Source of the DNA: Flexithrix dorotheae DSM 6795
GTDB taxonomy: Bacteria > Bacteroidota > Bacteroidia > Cytophagales > Flammeovirgaceae
Direction of reading: 5' to 3'
DNA: 64,000 nucleotides
Assembly (NCBI RefSeq): GCF_000379765.1
Contig: NZ_KB903465.1
Coordinates: 310,001-374,000 of the forward strand
Part shown: piece by piece, positions 50,508 to 58,087 of the stretch
Position numbering within the stretch: the stretch's first letter is position 1
Layout: every line of letters begins with the position of its first letter
Notes under the pieces: model-generated
The model's input: the letters and a program-made list of their open reading frames with translations, nothing else
What the model was told of the DNA's origin: nothing
The model's database searches: none
Program-made: the position numbers and the translations under genes

Positions 50508-51920
50508 ATGGAATTGAAGAAACAATCAATTGCTGAGAAACTTGAGGCAATAAATGAATATGAAAGGGAGCCAATCCCACAGGGCAAATTAAAAGGCCTG
50601 AAAGGCTTTATCGGGATGTATGCCGGTGAACATACCGCAGGAACCGAATTTGTGATTGGTCCATTATTCGTAGCCCACGGAGTGACCGCTCCTGACCTTA
50701 TTTGGGGGCTTTTAATCGGAAATTTGCTGGCAGTTTTAAGCTGGGCATTTTTATGCGCCCCAATTGCCGTAAAAACCAGGGTAACCATGTATTACCAACT
50801 GGAAAAAATTTGCGGCAGGTCGCTGGTAATTATTTACAATGCCGTGAATGGCTTAATGTTTTGCTTCCTTGCGGGTTCCATGATAGCCGTTTCAGCCACA
50901 GCTGTAGGAATTCCATTTGACATTACCATGCCCTCACTCACCGATATGTTTCCTACCGGAATTGGTTGGGTATTGAGTGTGATGGCTGTGGGAGCGGTGA
51001 TCACGGTGATTGCTATTTTAGGGTACGAACAGGTTTCAAAATTTGCGAACAGAGCCGCACCCTGGATGATTCTGGTTTTTATTGCTGCCGCCTTTGCAGT
51101 GTTGCCCGAGATAGGTGTGACTTCATTGGGCGATTTCTGGACGGTAGCCAATGAAAAAATATGGACTGGAGAACCAATGGTAGATCAAAGCCGGTTTACT
51201 TTTTGGCATGTGATGTTTTTTGCCTGGTTTGCCAATATGGCCATGCACATTGGAATGGCGGATATGTCCATTTTCAGGTATGCTAAAAAATGGGAATATG
51301 GATTTTCTTCGGCTACCGGCATGTACGTAGGTCACTTTTTAGCCTGGATTGCTTCTGGTATATTATATTCTTATTTCTTATTAAAATTTGATAATTCAGC
51401 TGAATTTGCACCGGGAAAAATTGCGTTTGAAGCAGCAGGAATTGCAGGAGCCATTTGTGTAATTATTGCCGGATGGACTACCGCAAACCCCACTATTTAT
51501 CGAGCGGGATTAGCGTTTCAGGCGATTTTCCGAAAATCCAGCAGATGGAAAGTAACACTGGCCACAGGTGCTTTTACCACCCTGGCCGCCTGCTTCCCGG
51601 CACTTGTAATGAGACTTTTAGACTTTGTAGCCCTATACGGTTTAGTACTTATGCCAATGGGAGCCATAATTTTTATAGATTTTTATCTATTGAAAAAAAT
51701 GGGATTAAAACCCAACTATGCAGAAGTGGCTGGCATAAAATTCAGTTTGCAGGCCGCTATCACCTGGATAGCCACGCTTGTTTTATGTCTGGCGCTTAAT
51801 TTTGCTGCTGGAATTGAAGTATTCTTCTTGGGATTACCTGGTTGGTTTATTGCTGCCTTCTTGTATATCCTATGCAGTAAAATGATGCAAAAGAAAACAG
51901 TTTCTCCACAAGTTGCTTAA
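50508..51920 (+). CDS. NCS1-like permease (cytosine/purine/allantoin transporter family)
   Basis: The 470-residue protein has about twelve hydrophobic segments and begins YEREPIPQGKLKGL, the N-terminal approach of NCS1 carriers. It lies between a sugar kinase (47-base gap) and a small membrane protein, at the place where a rhamnose carrier is expected. NCS1 carriers usually import nucleobases, hydantoins or allantoin with sodium or protons. The context points to a sugar or deoxysugar instead. It could also be a misplaced nucleobase carrier, since nothing in the sequence settles the substrate. Confidence 0.78.
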   Translation: MELKKQSIAEKLEAINEYEREPIPQGKLKGLKGFIGMYAGEHTAGTEFVIGPLFVAHGVTAPDLIWGLLIGNLLAVLSWAFLCAPIAVKTRVTMYYQLEKICGRSLVIIYNAVNGLMFCFLAGSMIAVSATAVGIPFDITMPSLTDMFPTGIGWVLSVMAVGAVITVIAILGYEQVSKFANRAAPWMILVFIAAAFAVLPEIGVTSLGDFWTVANEKIWTGEPMVDQSRFTFWHVMFFAWFANMAMHIGMADMSIFRYAKKWEYGFSSATGMYVGHFLAWIASGILYSYFLLKFDNSAEFAPGKIAFEAAGIAGAICVIIAGWTTANPTIYRAGLAFQAIFRKSSRWKVTLATGAFTTLAACFPALVMRLLDFVALYGLVLMPMGAIIFIDFYLLKKMGLKPNYAEVAGIKFSLQAAITWIATLVLCLALNFAAGIEVFFLGLPGWFIAAFLYILCSKMMQKKTVSPQVA

Positions 51921-51979
51921 ATATTTCAAAGTCTTTCACAGGGATGGATAAAATAGACTACCCCTAAACATAATTGAAA

Positions 51980-52162
51980 ATGAAAACAATTCTAAAGCTA
52001 ATTTCCCTTATTGGATTAATATTAACCATAGTTCCAGCCCTAATGGTATTTAATGGAGCCATGGAAAAGGAAATGCACAAAACGCTTATGTTTGTGGGCA
52101 CAGTGCTCTGGTTTGGCACCGTTCCCTTCTGGATGGGAAAAAGCGACCCTCAGGAATCCTAA
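51980..52162 (+). CDS. Small two-helix membrane protein of the sugar operon
   Basis: The frame opens at TTG 51974, but ATG 51980 gives MKTILKLISL and is preferred. Two transmembrane helices (about residues 6-24 and 37-53) are joined by a short amphipathic loop with a conserved-looking HKTLMFVGT. Similar proteins often follow sugar transporter genes in Bacteroidota, from memory. It may be an accessory to the NCS1-like permease. It ends the operon, which is followed by the hairpin at 52194-52227. Confidence 0.6.
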   Translation: MKTILKLISLIGLILTIVPALMVFNGAMEKEMHKTLMFVGTVLWFGTVPFWMGKSDPQES

Positions 52163-52193
52163 AAACCCGGGATTTTATCCGTGGAAAAATTAA

Positions 52194-52227
52194 AGGCTGT
52201 TTAACTTTTGTCAAAGTCGAACAGCCT
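52194..52227. terminator. Hairpin of the shared palindrome family, between two convergent genes
   Basis: AGGCTGTT (52194-52201) pairs with AACAGCCT (52220-52227). The inner ACTTT/AAAGT arms (52204-52208 and 52213-52217) pair around TGTC, with one mismatch. Its right half, AAGTCGAACAGCC, recurs at 53698-53724. It separates the sugar operon from manD. Confidence 0.75.
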
Positions 52228-52253
52228 GATTTATTTTTAAAAATTGCATCAAA

Positions 52254-53468
52254 CTACCAACTGAACATGGTTCCGTCTGTCAATCTGTTTACAGGTAAAA
52301 AAGCTTTTTTATAAGGGTACTTTTCCACTAAATCCATATTAATATCCACTCCTAGACCAGGAGTCTCATCAAGATACAGGTACCCCTTTTCCCACTTAAA
52401 GGCATGGGGGAACGCTTCAAGCGTCAGTTCATCATATCCCATATATTCATGCACACCCAGATTATTGATAGCAGTGACCAAATGAAGTGCTGCCGCAATA
52501 CCCACAGGAGAAATATCAGAAGGCCCGTGAGGACTGATTTTAACATGATGCAACTCTGCCAATGCGGCAATTTTCTTCATTGGAGTAATCCCTCCCCCAT
52601 GAGTAACCGCCATTCTCAGGTGATCAATTAACTCTTCTTCAATCAAAGTTTTACAATCGAAAACTGTATTAAAAACCTCTCCCAAGGCTAGTGGAGTGGT
52701 AGTATGCTGTCGGATTAACCGAAAACTTTCCTGTAGCTCGCCAGGCACCAAATCCTCCAGCCAATAAAGATGGAACGGTTCTAATTCCTTCCCCAATCTC
52801 GCAGCCTCAACAGGAGTAAGCCGGTGGTGACCATCATGTAAAAGGTGAACCTCATCCCCTACTGCCTCCCTAACTTTTTCAAATAACCGTGGAACATGCG
52901 TTAAATATTTATGAGTATCCCATTCTTCTTCAAAAGGAGTTTCAGCAGCAATGGCAGGTTCATACTTCCCTCCTTTTTTAGTATTCATGCCATAGATTTT
53001 ATCCAATCCGGGAATACCAGACTGCACACGGATGGCCTCATATCCTGCTTCTTTTTTCTCCAGTACTTTTTCGATAGTGTCTTCAAATGTAGTTCCGTGT
53101 CCATGGCAATAAGTCAGAATTTTATGTCGGCATCTCCCTCCCAAAAGTTGATACAGCGGCACATTCAATAATTTCGCTTTCAGGTCCCACAAGGCAATAT
53201 CTATGGCGCCAATGGCAGTCATATTCACGGCACCTCTCCTCCAGTAAACACCCTTATAAAAAAATTGCCAGATGTCTTCCGTATCGAAAGGAGATCTTCC
53301 AATGAGTGAAGGAGTCAGGTATTCTTCAATATATTTGGAAACAGCCAGTTCCCGCCCGTTTAATGTGGCGTCTCCCAAACCATACACACCCTGGTCGGAA
53401 TGAATTTTTACGGTAACAAAATTCCTGGCGGGGCAATGAACAATTACTTCAACCTTGGTTATTTTCAT
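52254..53468 (-). CDS. manD: D-mannonate dehydratase (enolase superfamily, ManD)
   Basis: ManD dehydrates D-mannonate to 2-keto-3-deoxy-D-gluconate, a step of uronate use. The 404-residue protein has the RspA/ManD sequence, including VYWRRGAVNMTAIGAIDIA near 75. The metal ligands are Asp212 (HDGHHR), Glu238 (WLEDL) and Glu264 (LGEVFN), with His214 and His314 (SPHGPSD). Arg147 and Tyr159 occupy the catalytic dyad known from Novosphingobium ManD. A palindromic operator candidate covers its promoter. It faces the sugar operon, so shared metabolism is possible but not shown. Confidence 0.9.
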   Translation of the reverse strand: MKITKVEVIVHCPARNFVTVKIHSDQGVYGLGDATLNGRELAVSKYIEEYLTPSLIGRSPFDTEDIWQFFYKGVYWRRGAVNMTAIGAIDIALWDLKAKLLNVPLYQLLGGRCRHKILTYCHGHGTTFEDTIEKVLEKKEAGYEAIRVQSGIPGLDKIYGMNTKKGGKYEPAIAAETPFEEEWDTHKYLTHVPRLFEKVREAVGDEVHLLHDGHHRLTPVEAARLGKELEPFHLYWLEDLVPGELQESFRLIRQHTTTPLALGEVFNTVFDCKTLIEEELIDHLRMAVTHGGGITPMKKIAALAELHHVKISPHGPSDISPVGIAAALHLVTAINNLGVHEYMGYDELTLEAFPHAFKWEKGYLYLDETPGLGVDINMDLVEKYPYKKAFLPVNRLTDGTMFSW

Positions 53469-53495
53469 TTTGATATTTAGTTATAATTTACATGG

Positions 53496-53521
53496 ACTTT
53501 ACCATTTGTAAAGTAAATATA
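53496..53521 (-). promoter_or_regulatory. Promoter and operator candidate of manD
   Basis: On the - strand TATATTTA (53521 down to 53514) is one base off TAnnTTTG. Directly overlapping the expected start is an inverted repeat ACTTTAC (53496-53502) / GTAAAGT (53508-53514) with a CATTT spacer. The layout suits a repressor that blocks the start of transcription, 28 bases before the ATG. Confidence 0.55.
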
Positions 53522-53617
53522 GCAATTGATTTTTTAGGGTATTCAGGTAATTGCTCTAGTTCCGAATTTAGGTAGCTTTTTTAGGATAATGTCAGGTGGA
53601 TACTCAATACGTTTGCT

Positions 53618-53720
53618 CTTCGGAATTTGAAATTCCGAAGGCCTATCTCAGGATTTTTAATCCAATTCACGTTTGGATTAAAAATCCTACGATAATGGTT
53701 CGACTTCATAAAAGTCGAAC
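53618..53720. repeat. Array of three palindromes upstream of the hybrid kinase
   Basis: Three inverted repeats lie one after another: CTTCGGAATT/AATTCCGAAG (53618-53627, 53631-53640), AGGATTTTTAATCCAA/TTGGATTAAAAATCCT (53650-53665, 53673-53688) and GTTCGACTT/AAGTCGAAC (53698-53706, 53712-53720). All arms are perfect, of 10, 16 and 9 bp. The 350-base gap between manD and the kinase holds nothing else that I recognise. Confidence 0.85.
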
Positions 53721-53818
53721 AGCCCAACCTTATGCTATGGCAGCTATTTATGGCAAATTCTTTCCCATTTTGCCTTTGTTGTGGTAATTTTCGGTTTGAA
53801 ATTCTTCTTTTTTGATTC

Positions 53819-56584
53819 ATGCAAAAAATCACCTCTAGTATTTCTGCTAAAGTAACATTGGTTTTTTCCGTGTTGGTAATGGTTTCTACCAGCCTGGTGG
53901 GCTATTTGGTTTATTCCGGAAATAGAAATCTGTTAATTCAATCTTCTCAGGAAAGGCTTTCATTTACTTCAGAAATTATTGGCACTTCTCTCTCAGCCAA
54001 ATTTAAAAGTATAAATGAGGATATTCATTTCATGTCCGATAATGTGGCTGTTAAGGGTTTTGCCAATGCAATCGCTAAAAAAGAAAATGGTAATTTCCAA
54101 AACGGGGATATTAACTATTGGTCCGGGCTGGTAAGGCAAAACTTCAGGTCATTTTTAAAAAGCCGACCTGATTATTTCCAGATCAGGTTTATTAGTATAG
54201 AAAATAATGGACAGGAAATCATTAAACTGGAGCAATTAAATAATCAGGTAAAAAATATCCCTGACAGCCTTTTACAGCAAAAAGGGGATCGGGATTATTT
54301 TATGGAAGCCAGTGTACTTTCTGAAAATGCCATCTACATTTCCGCCATAGATTTAAATAAGGAATTTAACCGAATCACCGAGCCGCTTATCCCAACGGTA
54401 AGGGCTGCTGTACCCATTTTTTCCAATGAAAATCAGAAAATTGGCATTGTGGTCATAAATGTGGATTTAAGGCCTACTTTCAAAGAAATTCGAAAATTGG
54501 CCGGAGAAGATAATTCTCTTTACCTCACCAATACCCGTGGGGATTTTCTGATTCATCCGGACAGCACCAAAACATTTGGGTTTGATTTGGGAAATGATTA
54601 CAGCATTCAGGCTGAATTTGAAGTGGCCAACAACATTTTTTATTCTGATTCTACCCACTACCAATTCAATGAAATCCCTGTGGGTCAGGATGATGCCCTC
54701 GTGTTGGACTTCCAATGGCTGGAAATAAGTGAAGGCAAACGTGTCTTGCTGGCCCTTTCTTCTCCCCATTCCATATTGCTATCCGGGATAAAAAAGGTGC
54801 ACAACAAAAGCCTTTTACTGACCATGATAATTTGTTTTTTAGCCATTCTGGCTACCTTTCTGTTTTCTCTTTTTCTCATCCAGCCTCTCCATAAAATTAC
54901 CCGGGATGTTTCCCGATTTACGCCAGGAATGAAAAAAACTGCTCTTCCAGTGAATCGTAAAGATGAAATTGGAATTCTGGCCAGAACTTTTCAGAAACTC
55001 TGGAAGGAAATAGAGGAAAAAATCAATGCGCTTACCAAAGCGAAAAAAGAAGCAGAAGCTGCCAATAAAGCAAAAGACGAGTTCCTGTCTACGATCAGCC
55101 ATGAAATCAGGACACCTCTAAATGCGGTAATTGGAATGACTGCATTATTGGAAAAAGAACAGGCTCCCAGTAAAAAGGAGGAAATACTTTCAGCCTTAAA
55201 CTTTTCGGCCCAAAGTCTGCTCATCCTGATTAATGAAATGCTGGATTTTTCAAAAATTGAGTCCGGTAAAATTACCCTGGAAAAGAAAAATTTTGAATTA
55301 GTGGGCTTGTTAAAAAACATCCTGATGGGATATCTTCCACAAGCTGAAAAGAAAGGCATCAACTTAAATTTTCGTGATCTTCCAGAAGAAAAATTAATGG
55401 TTATTAGTGATCCCCTGAAAATTTCCCAGGTGGTTCAGAATATTTTAAGCAACGCACTCAAATTCACAGAGAAAGGCAGTATTCAGGTAAACTTTCACCA
55501 CAAATTGAGTGGTGGCCAGGTGGATATTCAACTTTCTGTAAAAGATACAGGAATTGGCATCCCGAAGGATTTGCAAAAACAGGTATTTGAACCTTTTATT
55601 CAGGCCAATCCGGGAACGGCCAGAAAGTATGGAGGAACGGGTTTGGGTTTATCCATTACCAGACAAATTGTAGAGCTCATGGGAGGAACCATTCAACTGG
55701 ATTCGGATCCGAAATGGGGTACAGAATTTAAGCTTTCGTTATGCTTTCCAATTGGAGAAACTAGGTCGGAACCAAAGGAAAAAACGACTTTATCCATTCC
55801 CTCAGAATTGAAAAAGTACCATATTCTTTATGTAGAGGATGTGGCTTATAACCAATTCCTGATGGAAAATTACTTTGAAGACTGGGGCATTCCCCTGAAA
55901 ATTGCCTCTTCGGGAAAGGAAGCTGTTCAATTAGCCAAAGAGCAAAATTTCGACCTGATTTTTATGGACATTCAAATGCCGGAAATGGATGGTTTTGAAA
56001 CCACCAAAGCGATAAAATCATTGGGGGGAAAATATGAAAAAGTCCCCATTATCGCCCTTACCGCACTGGCCACAAATGCAGCCATTGAAAAGTTTTTTGC
56101 CAGTGGTATGGAAGATTATTTAATTAAACCGGTAAAACAGGAGGAAATACTCAAAAAACTAAGTATTTACCTATCGGCTTCGGAGATAGCTCCTGCTGAA
56201 AAAATGGCTGATCCTACACAGGAAAAAAACCCATTTTCCCCAGATTTCTCCCAATTGGAAAGTAATTATAATTTCAACCAGAAACGAATTCTAAAGGCCT
56301 TGAATTTACTGCATTCGGAATTCAAAAAATACCATGAGGCTTTTTCAACAGCCCTGGAAACTTACGATCAGGAATTATTTCGGGCAACTTTGCATAAAAT
56401 CAGGCCGCATCTGCTTACCCTTTCGCTCGAAGTGGTATTAGAAAAACTGGAAGCAGGAAAAGCGGGATTGGATATGGGCCAGGATGGACTGCAAACACTA
56501 AATTTCATTAATGACTATTTCCCAAAGCTTGCTCAACAAATAAAGCAAAAGCAGGCTGCTACCACTGAGGAGGAAGCTGGGTAG
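53819..56584 (+). CDS. Hybrid sensor histidine kinase with receiver and HPt-like domain
   Basis: Order: N-terminal transmembrane helix (about 10-30), an extracellular Cache-like sensor domain (about 40-320), a second helix (about 330-352), HAMP (to about 404), coiled linker, HisKA with phospho-His428 in STISHEIRTPLN, the HATPase with ATP lid GTGLGLSI near 607, a receiver domain with Asp717 in MDIQMPEMDG and a final helical HPt-like domain with His859 in LHKIRPHL. The whole phosphorelay is therefore in one 921-residue chain, and a separate response regulator should be its target. No ligand can be assigned. The LytTR gene nearby is on the other strand. Confidence 0.93.
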   Translation: MQKITSSISAKVTLVFSVLVMVSTSLVGYLVYSGNRNLLIQSSQERLSFTSEIIGTSLSAKFKSINEDIHFMSDNVAVKGFANAIAKKENGNFQNGDINYWSGLVRQNFRSFLKSRPDYFQIRFISIENNGQEIIKLEQLNNQVKNIPDSLLQQKGDRDYFMEASVLSENAIYISAIDLNKEFNRITEPLIPTVRAAVPIFSNENQKIGIVVINVDLRPTFKEIRKLAGEDNSLYLTNTRGDFLIHPDSTKTFGFDLGNDYSIQAEFEVANNIFYSDSTHYQFNEIPVGQDDALVLDFQWLEISEGKRVLLALSSPHSILLSGIKKVHNKSLLLTMIICFLAILATFLFSLFLIQPLHKITRDVSRFTPGMKKTALPVNRKDEIGILARTFQKLWKEIEEKINALTKAKKEAEAANKAKDEFLSTISHEIRTPLNAVIGMTALLEKEQAPSKKEEILSALNFSAQSLLILINEMLDFSKIESGKITLEKKNFELVGLLKNILMGYLPQAEKKGINLNFRDLPEEKLMVISDPLKISQVVQNILSNALKFTEKGSIQVNFHHKLSGGQVDIQLSVKDTGIGIPKDLQKQVFEPFIQANPGTARKYGGTGLGLSITRQIVELMGGTIQLDSDPKWGTEFKLSLCFPIGETRSEPKEKTTLSIPSELKKYHILYVEDVAYNQFLMENYFEDWGIPLKIASSGKEAVQLAKEQNFDLIFMDIQMPEMDGFETTKAIKSLGGKYEKVPIIALTALATNAAIEKFFASGMEDYLIKPVKQEEILKKLSIYLSASEIAPAEKMADPTQEKNPFSPDFSQLESNYNFNQKRILKALNLLHSEFKKYHEAFSTALETYDQELFRATLHKIRPHLLTLSLEVVLEKLEAGKAGLDMGQDGLQTLNFINDYFPKLAQQIKQKQAATTEEEAG

Positions 56585-56623
56585 TTTGTTTAGCCTGCAC
56601 CAGCCTTGAATATTTCATGAATA

Positions 56624-57079
56624 TTAATAGAAAAGAAATGCCAATGCAACTCCACAAAAAAGTCCAATGAGATTGACTGATAACTGATGCTTTATATCAT
56701 AAATTTTATAGCCCTTTATTAATGGAGGAATGTTCAGGATAATCAAAAGTATATCGGCAAAAATCAAATGAGATAACTGGTAGTTCATATGGATTTGATT
56801 AAATCCAAAAAGAAATATAATACCTACTCCAACCACCAAATAGGCATACAAACTAAGCAAAATCCAACTGAAATGGGAGTAACCCAAAAATCCTAAGGCT
56901 CCAAAAAGCATTACCATGATTTCTATTAATCCATAATTTACATGCTTTTGGAAATTCTCAGTAAATCCAGACAGGTTTAAAGATTCCCAAAAATATCCAT
57001 CAAGGTATCCATAAACAAGAGAAGTACACCTTAGCAGGTAAAATAGGAATAAAATACCTAATAAAACCTTTCTGGTCAT
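56624..57079 (-). CDS. Hypothetical four-helix membrane protein
   Basis: The 151-residue protein has four or five hydrophobic helices (residues 3-22, 47-65, 70-92, 104-118 and 133-150) and few charged residues. No recognisable motif. It sits between the hybrid kinase and the LytTR regulator, on the same strand as the regulator, 97 bases downstream of it, so it may be cotranscribed. Confidence 0.6.
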   Translation of the reverse strand: MTRKVLLGILFLFYLLRCTSLVYGYLDGYFWESLNLSGFTENFQKHVNYGLIEIMVMLFGALGFLGYSHFSWILLSLYAYLVVGVGIIFLFGFNQIHMNYQLSHLIFADILLIILNIPPLIKGYKIYDIKHQLSVNLIGLFCGVALAFLFY

Positions 57080-57112
57080 ATAATATTAGTGTTTAAATCC
57101 AGCATTTCCCCG

Positions 57113-57132
57113 TTGGCGCACGCGTGTGCCAA
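57113..57132. repeat. GC-rich palindrome
   Basis: TTGGCGCACGCGTGTGCCAA, 20 bases, is self-complementary except for one pair. Its GC content is far above the local sequence. It lies in the short gap between the LytTR gene and the membrane protein gene. Confidence 0.6.
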
Positions 57133-57175
57133 TTCCCTCGTGCACCAGCATTATTGTACCATTCCATATACCAAC

Positions 57176-57871
57176 CTAATTCAACAAATTAAGCTTATTA
57201 ATCAACCCATCTCTATAAGAGGCACTTATGGGGATACTTCTTTCCCCTATGAGCACTGCAGTGGTTTCAATTTTATCTATCCAGTGGGTGTTGATCATGA
57301 ATGACCGGTGAATTCTTACAAAACTATCGGGCATGGCATCTTCCAGCTTTTTCATGCTGAGTAGTGACATGATTTTCCGTCCACTTTCCAGATGGAACTT
57401 CACGTAGTTAGACTCCGATTCTATAAACTTGATTTCTCCTGTGTTAATCTTTACAATATCGTGCCCGTCCTTAATAAAAATTTCCTCTTGCTGAGACTTT
57501 TCCTGATTGCCCTCTCTGACACTTTTCTCATCTACTACTTTTTTTACCGCCTGATAAAACCTGGCAAATTTCACAGGCTTCAATAAATAGTCTTTCACAT
57601 GGTAATTATAAGAATCCAAAGCAAAATCCTTTCTGGAGGTAATCATGATTACAGGAAGGTCTTTAGGCAATTGCTCCAAAACTTCCTGGCCGGTCATTTT
57701 GGGTAATTCAAGATCGAGAAAAACCAAATCAAAAGGTTTTTCATTTACCATTTTTATGGCCTGAATCCCATCATTTACTATTACAGCACTGGATATATAG
57801 CTTGTTTCCTCAGCAAAATGTTCCAGTAAGTCGCAAATCAATGGATCGTCATCTACAATTAAGCAGTGCAT
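57176..57871 (-). CDS. LytTR-family response regulator
   Basis: A two-domain transcription regulator of 231 residues. Residues 1-120 are a receiver domain with the acidic pocket IVDDD at 5-9, phospho-Asp53 in LDLELPKMTG and the Lys of YLLKPVK near 98. Residues ~125-228 are a LytTR DNA-binding domain with IKFIESESNYVKFHLESGR, MKKLED and FVRIHRSFMIN. LytTR regulators in Bacteroidota usually sit next to a membrane kinase; here none is adjacent on the same strand. The hybrid kinase is a neighbour but its own receiver and HPt make pairing uncertain. Confidence 0.92.
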   Translation of the reverse strand: MHCLIVDDDPLICDLLEHFAEETSYISSAVIVNDGIQAIKMVNEKPFDLVFLDLELPKMTGQEVLEQLPKDLPVIMITSRKDFALDSYNYHVKDYLLKPVKFARFYQAVKKVVDEKSVREGNQEKSQQEEIFIKDGHDIVKINTGEIKFIESESNYVKFHLESGRKIMSLLSMKKLEDAMPDSFVRIHRSFMINTHWIDKIETTAVLIGERSIPISASYRDGLINKLNLLN

Positions 57872-58087
57872 TTTTAAATATTTAGCATGGAAATCTCTGT
57901 TACCCGATTTTAAAGTTCGTCAATAAAAACCACATCAACCGGATCATTTCCTTCATTTTCACTTTTTATTCAGAAAGCAAATTAAAGTATTTACAAGATA
58001 AATCCTGCAATTCGAATAATTTGAAATTTAGATTTCAGAAGATTACCTAAATTCAGAAAGTTTTAAAGCGTGTTGAATACCTAATTT

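Noticed and set aside
53581-53832. Open frames on both strands in the palindrome array
   Set aside because: Their similar peptides are a mirror effect of the inverted repeats, so they are not independent coding evidence.
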